This document shows, in pieces, positions 55,601-64,000 of a DNA stretch of 64,000 bases. Numbering within the stretch: position 1 is the stretch's first letter; every line of letters starts with the position of its first letter. Made by a program: the position numbers and the translations under genes. Under the pieces are notes generated by a model. The model ran no database searches. It had not been told where the DNA came from and saw nothing but the letters and a program-made list of their open reading frames with translations. This DNA comes from Mactromeris polynyma (taxonomy: Eukaryota > Mollusca > Bivalvia > Venerida > Mactridae): assembly GCA_032209605.1 (NCBI GenBank), contig JASFXZ010000118.1:124001-188000 (forward strand), read 5' to 3'.

Positions 55601-55845
55601 AAGGTACACCTCTATCTGATTTAGAGGTGCACCTCTATATTTAGAAGTACAGTTCTAAAAACAGAGGTGCACCTCAAATTTTAAACTCCAAAATAGAGGT
55701 GTACCTCTATATTTAGAGGTGTGTCTATACCTTTTAGGTGTACATTGAACATGTTTTTGATTACCTCGAATAAAGAGATGCACCTGAATATTAGGACCGG
55801 CACCTCTAAATATAGAGGTGCACCTCTACTTTGGGGGATAGGGTT
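55601..55845. repeat. Cluster of AGAGGTGCACCTCT palindromes
   Basis: About eight perfect or near copies of the 14-bp palindrome agaggtgcacctct (variants with GTAC, GTGT or half sites), often joined by TATATTTAG, lie within 245 bp. Confidence 0.85.
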
Positions 55846-56308
55846 AGGGGTACACTTCTCTATGTAATGCTCTCTAACAATATCATATAATAGATGACAT
55901 GCATTTGTTTTGTAAATTAAGTAACAAGACTAATTAATAGGTACAACTTTATGGTCCCTTTTTAAAAGCGAATAATACGCAACGGTATGTATTATACACA
56001 TTATAATTTAATAATTATATAAATACTAAAATCTAGCTAAATCGTCGTATTTGATATGGCTTTCAGCACAGACTAATGCAAATTTATTCAAATTGTTCAT
56101 TTTTGGCTAATGCTATGCTTATAAACGCAATTTTGCCACGTGGGTATATTTGGGCAAATCTCTTCATATAAACGTAGTATAAGACAACTCAATGGCGGAT
56201 CGAGCGCAGAGTCGTTGTTGTTTGATGTTTTATCGACACTTCTTTTAATCGACGCGGCGTCTTTTATCTTTTATATCAAAGACGTTTTGAAATGAATCGT
56301 TTCTGCTT

Positions 56309-56439
56309 ATGAAATTTGGCGGTACTTTTGCAAGAACACTGGAAGGAGAAGCAAAAACAACACACACAGCATTAGGTTCCGATATTTATCATTTGAGAGA
56401 GTCGCTCCGAGGAGTTACAAGTTTCAACTGTTGTACAGG
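56309..56439 (+). CDS. Possible first exon, spliced toward 59992
   Basis: ATG at 56309 opens a frame MKFGGTFARTLEGEAKTTHT ... through TSFNCCTG to a strong donor GTAAGT at 56440 (exon end uncertain by one base). The next plausible acceptor, TTTCTATTTCAG at 59991, continues the frame as SPIWQNVEWRVPQLYFKSKV ... QDIG to a stop at 60079. Whether this is coding or a 5' UTR is unclear; family not recognised. Confidence 0.3.
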
Positions 56440-56559
56440 GTAAGTATTTTCTTACTGTGTTATTGTTTAAGTTGCATATACATTTAACAGTATATCAGTT
56501 AATTAAGGGCATTATCGGAGGTTATACAGATTGTTTCCCTAGGTTTCTATCCAGTACTG

Positions 56560-56630
56560 CGATCGGTGGGACTCGAACCCGCGATCCCGAGATTGATAAA
56601 TCCGGCGCTTTACCAATTACAGTTTCTTGA
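56560..56630 (-). mobile_element. tRNA-like SINE head
   Basis: The minus strand has TAATTGGTAAAGCGCCGG (A-box part) and GCGGGTTCGAGTCCCACCG (good B box and T arm). The acceptor stem does not pair. Confidence 0.5.
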
Positions 56631-56689
56631 AAGGCAATTCATGTAGGAGGATTTATAGTGGCCTAGTTTGTAATTATACCCCTAGATAG

Positions 56690-57240
56690 AAATATCTGGG
56701 GGCTATATAGGAGTCGCGAATATCCCGTCCCGTCATGTCCCGTCACGTCAGACATGTTTAATTGCATGGAACACAAGTAATGCACCTACACTCATTAAAC
56801 TTCCACTTAGTCTTACCAGGGTTATGGCCATTGACTTAGAAAAATGGTCTTACAAATGTCATGAAAGTTTTGTGTCGCATGTAACACCAACATTATTGCA
56901 CCTACATTCAGGAAACTACTTCATAGGAATGTTGGTCAGTATGGGTTGTTCTGCACCTACTATTGTTGTCACATTCTACTATGTCTTACCAGAGTTATGT
57001 TCTGATTAAAACTGGTCTAACAAATGTCACAAAAGCTTTGTGTCGCAAGTAACATAAAACGTATTGCACCTACACTAGTTAAACTTCATAGGAATGTTGG
57101 TCAGCATGGACTGTTGTGCGCCCTTCCACTTAATCGTACAAGGGATATGACCATGTTTGGTTAAATATTACCATTCCTGTGTCCAGGCGGCGTCTATGGG
57201 TATTCATCACTCCTGTGATAGCTATAGTTTAATTCGGTCC
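56690..57240. repeat. Dispersed repeat with internal units of about 165 bp
   Basis: Phrases GCACCTACACT, ACAAATGTCA(T/C)(G/A)AAAG and GGAATGTTGGTCAG recur in order at about 165-bp spacing. This style of low-complexity dispersed repeat is common in molluscs. The 61-codon frame inside it is not taken as a gene. Confidence 0.6.
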
Positions 57241-57454
57241 TGCGATTCTAAAGCTAAAACTGAAATCGATGCCTAAAACTCCGTATTGTCCTTAACTTAT
57301 TTAGCAAAAATGTCATCGTAAATATTGTGCAATTGCAGAACTTTATATTTCAAAAGATTAATAAATGAACTTGATTGAGCGTCGGACCCAGGCACTCATT
57401 ATGTATTATGTTTGAACTATTAATAAAAGCTAAATAACTACAGTATACCATTTA

Positions 57455-57517
57455 ATATGATACAGTATCACTTTCGACCGGTCTGGGGTCTCGAGTTCGA
57501 ATCCCTGCCCGACCACA
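57455..57517 (+). mobile_element. SINE fragment with B box
   Basis: GGTCTCGAGTTCGAATCCCTGCCCGACCAC carries a B-box consensus; the A box is not recognisable. Confidence 0.4.
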
Positions 57518-58066
57518 TAGCTTTTGTAGAGATTGGTTATTAATTGTTAGTCCCCGATATCTAATGGTTCTCTATCCAGATTGTTCAAATTATCCCCCTT
57601 CGGAAAAATGGCCCCATCCAAGGGGGTCACATCGTCACAGACTTATATATGGTAGACACGGAAACCCACACGAACTTAGATCTAGGTCTTTGATATTTTG
57701 TATTTGGTAGCATTATATATGTATATACAGAAAACGTTGAACATTTTCTTGTCCGAAACCACATGACATATAGGGTCTTTGATATTGGTATGTCCATAGC
57801 ATCATCTAGTAATTCTCTACCAAGATTGTTAAAAGTATTCCCCTTGGATCAAAATTGGCATCGCCCCGGGGGTCACATGGTTTACATAAACTTTTATTTG
57901 GAAAACTTCAAAAATATTCTGTCTCAAACCACAATGGCCAGAGTTTAGATGGTTTGTTTGTACCCCTGTCTCATGGTCCTTTATCAAGACTTCAAATTAT
58001 GCACAGGAGTCAATAGCGGTCCCGCCCTTGGGCATGATAGCTATACTTATACTTATGTAGGAAACA

Positions 58067-58199
58067 CACAGGGAACAGAAGCAAACTGTTTTTATATGTT
58101 CCTAGTCTATATATACTATATAAAGCAAACGAAGAATATTCTTTATATAGTATATATAGGCTAGGAAAATATAAAAATAGTTTGCTTCTGTTCCCTGTG
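58067..58199. repeat. Long hairpin with 59-nt arms and about 15-nt loop
   Basis: CACAGGGAACAGAAGCAAAC ... at 58067-58125 is inverted at 58141-58199 with few mismatches (GTTTTTA/AAAAAT, GTCTATATATA/TATATAGGC). The RNA would fold into one long stem. Confidence 0.9.
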
Positions 58200-58549
58200 G
58201 GAAAACAGAAAACGTTCACTGAACTGTTTGATATGCCTCATGTTGACGAAGTTCTGCTTTTCAAGCAGACGACACAATCAGTTCTGAAAGACATTGACAA
58301 TGACCTACTGACCTACTTTCTTGTTTTTAAGCTACAACCCTGTATTTGTATCAAGTGAACAGTTTTGCTCAGTAGTTTCAAGCAATTTTCATTTTTCACA
58401 TTGACCTTGACCTATTGACCTATTTTTGTTTTTATGCTTCAGACCTACAGTAATGAAGTTTTGAACATTTCAAGTACATTTGAATAATTGCATTCGATGA
58501 CATTGACTCGATCTGTTGTCCTACAATATTGATTTATTTTGCTCCCCGA

Positions 58550-59345
58550 ATAATTTCGGGGGTGCATATAGTCGTCCGAATGTCCGTCCGTCCGTCATTC
58601 CGTCTGTCCGTCCGTCCCGCTTTTCATGCCCGGGCTATTTCTCAGTAACCGCTCTCATGATTTTAATGAAACTTCATGGGAAGCTTCACTATCAAGAGAA
58701 CATCGCATATTGTCGGCATGTTCCGATTCGATGATTTTTCACAGAGTTATGGCCCTTTTAAATTATAGTTTGAAATACTAAAGTACCATTCGTGTCCGGG
58801 CTTTTTCTCAGTAACCGCTTTCATGATTTCAATGAAACTTCATTGGAAGCTTCACTATCAAGTGGAGATGCGCATATCGTCGACATGTCCTGATTCGATG
58901 ATATTTCACATAGTTACGGCCCTTTTATATTATAGATTAAAATATTCTAGTACCATTCGTGTCCGAACTATTTCTCAGCAACCGTTTTCATGATTCCAAT
59001 GAAACGTCATGGGAAGCTTCACTTTCAAACGGAGTTGCGCATATCGTCTGCATGTTCCAGTGTGATGTTTTCATACATAGTTATGGCCCTTTTAACTTCT
59101 GAATTGTGATACTATAGTACCATTCGTGTCCGGGCTATTTCTCAGTAATCGCTTGCATGATTTCAAAGAAACCTAATGGAAAGCTTATAATTACTATCAA
59201 CTTCAAGGGGAGATAGGCATATATCATACATTTTCCACTTAAAATATCCTTTCCAATTTTCATTTCCCTTTCCACACTTATACGCCGTCGGGGAGCATGC
59301 ATCGTTTCCAACGATACCCTTGTTAAGCCTTGGCGTTGTCCGTAC
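58550..59345. repeat. Mollusc-type dispersed repeat with four internal units of about 165 bp
   Basis: Opens ctccccgaataatttcgggg and a (GTCC)n/GTCCGTCCGTC tract. Then four units follow, each with CGTGTCCGGGCTATTTCTCA, GCTT or GCTC, CATGATTTCAATGAAAC, and ATGGCCCTTTTA. It ends near CGATACCCTTGTTAAGCC and GTCCGTACGTCCGTCCG. Confidence 0.85.
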
Positions 59346-59991
59346 GTCCGTCCGTAACACTATCTAAGAAACTAATTGATGGATTTTCTATGAAGTATTT
59401 TCATAGCGGGATGCGGCATGCGCAAGTTTCGTCCAAATCGGATTAGTATCGCTTGAAGTGATTTCCCCTTAATTGATTGAAATTAAACAAATTTGTCCGC
59501 TTGGAGTTATTGCTAAGTAACGACTAGATGGGATTTCGTGTTCATTAGAATTTATTACTATAGAGAAATGCAGCATGTGCATGTTTTATTCAGATCGGAC
59601 CAGTAACTCCGGAGTAATGACCCCTTGATCGATTGAAATTTTACAATTTTGTCCATTTGGAGCCATTATTTAGTAACATCAATTATTTGGAATGTTATGT
59701 ACCTTAAAACAAATATGCATTAGTGTAGCACTAATAGATAGATAGATCTTTTCATTTCCTCCATATATGGAAAGCAAAGACCCGACCTTTTGACCTACTA
59801 CCTTAAACAGTGGTGCAGTTATGCTCAGTTTTACGAGCGATATTGTGCCATTTGACCTTTGATTTTACTTTCGTAAAATTTCGTAAAATTCTTTACAACA
59901 TATAAAACTGTATCGCCAAATCGTTCTGATTTACGTATTTTTGTTTGAAACAAGTGACAGTTGCTAATAATTTACCCTTTTTTCTATTTCA
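59346..59991. other. Non-coding stretch before the integrase-like ORF
   Basis: 59400-59700 is a degenerate two-unit repeat (TTTCGTCCAAATCGGATTAG / ATTCAGATCGGACCAGTAAC). No exon was seen. Confidence 0.45.
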
Positions 59992-60009
59992 GATCTCCCA
60001 TCTGGCAGA

Positions 60010-60558
60010 ATGTCGAATGGCGAGTCCCTCAGTTGTATTTCAAAAGCAAAGTACGATGTGATTGTTGTCAAGATATAGGGTAAATTCAAAGTTCCAGTAA
60101 ATCGGAGAACGGACGATCAAATCAACGCGCTAAACTTATTTCGGAAAAGAAAAGACTTTTCTCTCGGTAAAGCAGGTCGCCTATTATGTACTGGTAAAAT
60201 AGTAATTGCTGAGAAAGAATTACCACGTCATGTAAAGAAAACATTCATAGAGAGTAATGGCTGCGGCTCGCGTGTTTTTTGGAGCAAACTAAAGCGACGC
60301 TATACAGGCTTCAGCGAGAAACGTATTACAAAAATACTCCACCGAAGCTCGTACTATCACAAGCCGTATCCGAGATTTACAAATAAACCGGTTCTAAAGA
60401 CTGTTAAATCTTCGGCTCCTAATCAGCGATGGCAAATTGACATTGTGAGCATGAAAGGGTTCGAAGTAAAATATCAAAGGTCAGCATACAAGTATATACT
60501 ACAAGTAATTGATATTCAATCAAAATACATTATGCCACAGTCATTGACGTGGAGCTGA
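60010..60558 (+). pseudogene. Integrase-like ORF with early stop, truncated
   Basis: An in-frame reading starts MSNGESLSCISKAKYDVIVV, meets TAG at 60076-60078, then stays open for about 160 codons: ESNGCGSRVFWSKLKRRYTG, SEKRITKILHRSSYYHKPYP, then NQRWQIDIVSMKG and YKYILQVIDIQSKYI. The W-Q-x-D and Y-I-L-x-V-I-D-x-x-S-K-Y pattern is the start of the rve integrase core, with the first catalytic Asp in QID. TGA at 60556 cuts the core before the second Asp and Glu. An acceptor directly upstream suggests it was spliced. This resembles GIN/KRBA2-type integrase genes or a Ty3/BEL-type integrase remnant. Confidence 0.7.
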
Positions 60559-60650
60559 GCATTCCACCATAGTGTCAAATGATGGAAATTATGACATGAA
60601 CCTACCTTTGATAACTCTCGGATCCTGAAATCAAGGTATGCACTACGTAA

Positions 60651-61310
60651 GCGTAACCGGCACAGAGTCCAAGATCAGATCCGTCATCGAACTCGGAACC
60701 GGCACAGAGTCCCAGATCAGAACCGTCATCAAACTCGGAACCGGCACAGAGTTCCAGATCAGAACCGTCATCGAACTCGGAACCGGTACAGAGTCCCAGA
60801 TCAGAACCGTCATCGAACTCGGAACCGGCACAGAGTCCCAGATCAGAACCGTCATCGAACTCGGAACCGGCACAGAGTCCCAGATCAGAACCGTCATCGA
60901 ACTCGGAACCGGCACAGAGTCCCAGATCAGAACCGTCATCGAACTCGGAACCGGCACAGAGTCAATGATCAGAACCGTCATCGAACTCGGAACCGGCACA
61001 GAGTCCCAGATCAGAACCGTCATCGAACTCGAAACCGGCACAGAGTCCCAGATCAGAACCGTCATCGAACTCGGAACCGGCACAGAGTCAATGATCAGAA
61101 CCGTCATCGAACTCGGAACCGGCACAGAGTCCCAGATCAGAACCGTCATCGAACTCGGAACCGGCACAGAGTCCCAGATCAGAACCGTCATCGAACTCGG
61201 AACCGGCACAGAGTCAATGATCAGAACCGTCATCGAACTCGGAACCGGCACAGAGTCCCAGATCAGAACCGTCATCGAACTCGGAACCGGCACAGAGTCC
61301 TAGATCAGAA
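60651..61310. repeat. 42-bp minisatellite, about 15.7 copies, open in both directions
   Basis: The unit is gtcatcgaactcggaaccgg cacagagtcccagatcagaa cc. Variant GTCAATGATCAG occurs at 60961, 61087 and 61213, exactly 126 bp (three units) apart, so the array has a trimer higher-order period at that end. Because 42 is a multiple of three, a 221-codon plus frame (IRTVIELGTGTESQ repeats) and a 216-codon minus frame stay open. Confidence 0.95.
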
Positions 61311-61467
61311 CCAGCAGTAACCATGCACACTCTTTAATCATTCCGAGCTCAGCGTGTGGCACTGATCGAGATGAGACGGCAAACTAGGAAAATAAGGGAG
61401 ACGCATTTTCCATTTAAGCTATTACCACTTCTTGTCCAAGAAATGATTGTATTTAAAACCATAGATC

Positions 61468-61845
61468 AAAATCCAGCAAGAGATTCGTTTTAGAGAAGGT
61501 GGATCGACATTTGTAGACCTTATTAAAAGCATGAATATGCCAAGACCAAGAATTTACGTATCTCCTGCTTTATTGGACAATGTTCCTAATCCAGTAAGTG
61601 TGCGCTATTTTCTAAGAAAGCTAGGCAGAAACAGTGGTATTATCCAAGAAATCAAGCGTACTATCAAAGAACCAAATTGGGCAAACGCCTGCCATGGTTA
61701 AGGCTTCGTGTTTCTGGGATCCGCTGGTATGACATTGTTGACATATTTTATTCAAGAAGGTAAACGTACCCGGAATTTAATTAATAGTGTAGCTGCTGCT
61801 ACATCAGTACATTGTAATGTAGCTGCATTTAGTTTAAGGTGTTAA
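61468..61845 (+). pseudogene. Degenerate ORF downstream of the minisatellite, unrecognised
   Basis: Frame IQQEIRFREGGSTFVDLIKS ... PRPRIYVSPALLDNVPNPVS ... EPNWANACHG, one TAA stop at about 61699, then GFVFLGSAGMTLLTYFIQEG ... to TAA. The segment after the stop is hydrophobic. Family not recognised; possibly the 3' part of the same element as the integrase-like ORF. Confidence 0.35.
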
Positions 61846-62846
61846 TCAGCATTTCAGTACGGGCTGCACAAACAGCCATGCAAAGATAATTCCCAGTAAT
61901 AGAGATGTCTCTCGATAAATGACAGATATCTATCACTTTTAACTACAAGAGATGTCTTCCTTCTGAATAAATGGTATTAATATGGTTTGCTAAGATTGTC
62001 ATTGTTTTTAATTTTTAATACGTCTATTTAGTTGTGTTTTTTTAAATGAAAATACTTGTACATGTATATCAATAACAGGCCCGTAGCTGGTCATACGCAC
62101 GTACGCCCGTGCGTATCATCATTTTCAAAAGTCGAAAACTAAAAACTCTAAATCAGCATTAAAAATCGAAGGCTGAGGGGGATGAAGGGTTACAGCGCAG
62201 CTATTGAACTATATGTACATATATTGACATTAACCAAGTACATACAACATCGCCATTATCATGTCCAACTTTCTGGCTCATTGCAAATTCCGCAGATCTG
62301 ATCGATTTCGGCTCCATGCTATAACCAATTATATATACTGTACGATACTTTAACGTCTCATGATCATTATCGTTCGAGACTTAATTAGCCACCCCGGCAC
62401 TGTGATTTAACAGAATGTAATATACATTCGCGATACTTATTGTAGCCTCTTTCGAAAAAGATATATTGAATTATGCACCATAAAACTTTGCCTTGCATTT
62501 TGTTTCGGCAAATTAGGCTGTATACTGGTAGCTACTAAGCTTTCTAGCATCGCAAACATACATTAGTCTCTTTTCAACAGAAATTATAATGACACTGACC
62601 AATACAACTACTTATTTTGTCTATTACATTTAAAACCATGATCTTGTATTTTTGACGATGGAATGCAATTATTTTTACCATCATCGGCAAGCCTCGTTAC
62701 CTGGCAACGCAGGTCTCCTCGGGTCGGACTTTTCTAGCCGGACCCGAAACACATGACAGATATTATTAGTCCGTACAACGTCGGGTGTTTGCTAGGAATC
62801 TGCAGCCAAGTGTATAAGCCTTGGCTAAGTTGTCCATAGGTTATCA
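61846..62846. other. Non-coding stretch, no gene seen
   Basis: 62088-62125 (CATACGCACGTACGCCCGTGCGTATCATC) resembles part of repeat family A. Otherwise nothing recognised. Confidence 0.4.
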
Positions 62847-62970
62847 GGGGCGTAGCTAGGAGGTTTGTGATGTGTACGCAAGATCCTTTTTGCGGGGGTC
62901 CGGGGGTACTCCCCCTGAACAAATTTTTTTAATGCAGATTTGAACTTTTTATTTTTTCGATTTTTCGAGA
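62847..62970. repeat. Dispersed repeat family A, copy 2
   Basis: ggggcgtagctaggaggttt through gggggtactccccc, nearly identical to 36067-36140. It then extends through TTTTTCGATTTTTCGAGACA to GTACGCAGCTGCGTACTCTG. Confidence 0.85.
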
Positions 62971-63129
62971 CAATGTGTACGCAGCTGCGTACTCTGCGTA
63001 CAGGACGCTACGCGTCTGGTTATCTTTTGGCCAAATTGCACATTTAAATAATTTTATTGGTTAATAGTAATTATTGGGTAATCATTTTGGTTAACTTTGA
63101 CCAAACCAAAGAATAAACCAGTTTTATAC

Positions 63130-64000
63130 AATTGGCTGCTGTCCTTAAATGGTGACCTTGACCTTGAACTAATGCGCCTGGAACATTGGTTCTGCATTTC
63201 GTCTTAATTCGTTGAGCATTTGACCAAAGTTTGAGGAAAATCCTTCGAATGGTTTAGGACTTGTTGGGGGCAGACACACAATCCTGTTACCTTGAACAGT
63301 GACCATGACCTTCAGTCGGCGAGGCTGAAAAATGAGATCTGCGTGTTGCCCGGATGAGGTGAACATTAACCCAGTAGGGAACTAAAATCCAGTTATTATC
63401 TTAGAAGTTATGAGTCAACACAAACGGCACCATCACTACACGTTACATAAAGAAAATGTCCAAAAGTGCATAGTGACCCTGCCGTTGAGCCATGGTCCTG
63501 GGTCTTGCACGCCACACATTGTCTTGATGTATTTAACTCTTGTGGTAAGTTTTTTTAAAATGCATCATGAAGTAATTGACCGGACTGGAACTGCGACGGA
63601 CAGACGGACGGAATCGAGCCATCCTATAGTCACAAAAGCAAAAATGATCGTATTGAGAACAATCATGTTTTGCGTCAAACAGATATCAAGATGTTTAATG
63701 TTAAAGGATTACGTGTTTATGACCCCATGTGACCTTGACCTTTGACCAAGTGACCCCTTAAAGCAACATGGAACTTCTACTACACATATGAAGTATCAGT
63801 GTCGAAAGGTTATCAAAATATTGAGTGCTAAATAATTTGATATGTTTACCCTCTGTGACCTTGAATTTTGGTCCATTGACCGAAAATTGAACCTGGGTCA
63901 TTTACTCAATATGTTCTAGCATCCTGTAAAATATGAGGGCTATATCGGACATAGCAAAAACAATATGACCCCTTATCTATCTAAGTGGCATAGACTGATT
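63130..64000. repeat. Dispersed repeat rich in 'gaccttgacc' phrases
   Basis: Recurrent GTGACCTTGACCTT, TGACCTTTGACCAA and a GACGGACAGACGGACGGA tract. Degenerate units of about 150-200 bp run to the window end. Short frames here are not genes. Confidence 0.6.

Noticed and set aside
60638..61303. 221- and 216-codon opposed frames of 14-residue repeats
   Set aside because: Both arise from the 42-bp minisatellite on opposite strands; the surrounding sequence does not extend either into a gene.

Overview
The window looks like nuclear DNA of a marine invertebrate, most probably a bivalve mollusc. It is AT-rich, with short exons bounded by GT/AG sites, many tandem satellites, tRNA-derived SINE heads, TIR/MITE elements, and dispersed low-copy repeats containing runs of GTCCGTCC and the 'gaccttgacctttgacc' phrase common in mollusc assemblies. 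The species cannot be named from sequence alone. No operon, CRISPR array, rRNA or convincing functional tRNA was seen.

Layout. 1-3838: a 35-bp satellite, a short Myb/SANT-like ORF and a fold-back element. 3839-11303 (minus): a nine-exon gene joining a Mutator-like transposase to a DEDDh 3'-5' exonuclease; splice sites are intact but at least four frameshifts interrupt it, at least two at A-runs. Intron 1 of that gene carries a 766-bp TIR element with TA target duplication. 11947-15589 (minus): broken exons of a HARBI1/PIF-Harbinger nuclease whose 3' part is missing. 15768-16980 (minus) and 17590-18311 (plus): two small candidate genes head to head across a GC-richer, palindromic spacer. 20956-23560 (minus): a second, clearly dead copy of the Mutator-like gene with stops and an internal deletion of the transposase core. 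24000-28350: duplicated non-coding segments around a 47-bp satellite with higher-order structure. 28797-31952 (minus): a candidate coiled-coil gene with a damaged last exon. 31335-41600: TIR elements, a non-LTR reverse transcriptase remnant, a 30-bp satellite, a Tc1-like N-terminal fragment and SINE heads.

41709-48244 (plus) is the best host gene: an immunoglobulin/FN3 cell-surface receptor with one transmembrane segment. Its cytoplasmic tail is built from tiny phase-1 exons, most carrying one YxxL tyrosine motif. A phase-compatible further terminal exon with an NPxY motif lies at 52600. One Ig exon has an in-frame stop, and a 727-bp Harbinger-type MITE with TTA duplication sits in the first visible intron.

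52656-64000 is mostly repeats: palindromes, SINE heads, a long hairpin, a four-unit mollusc-type repeat, and a degenerate integrase-like ORF followed by a 42-bp minisatellite.

Most of the coding signal is therefore transposon-derived. The genes do not form a pathway. The most biologically interesting parts are the modular tyrosine tail of the receptor and the transposase-exonuclease fusion present in two differently decayed copies.
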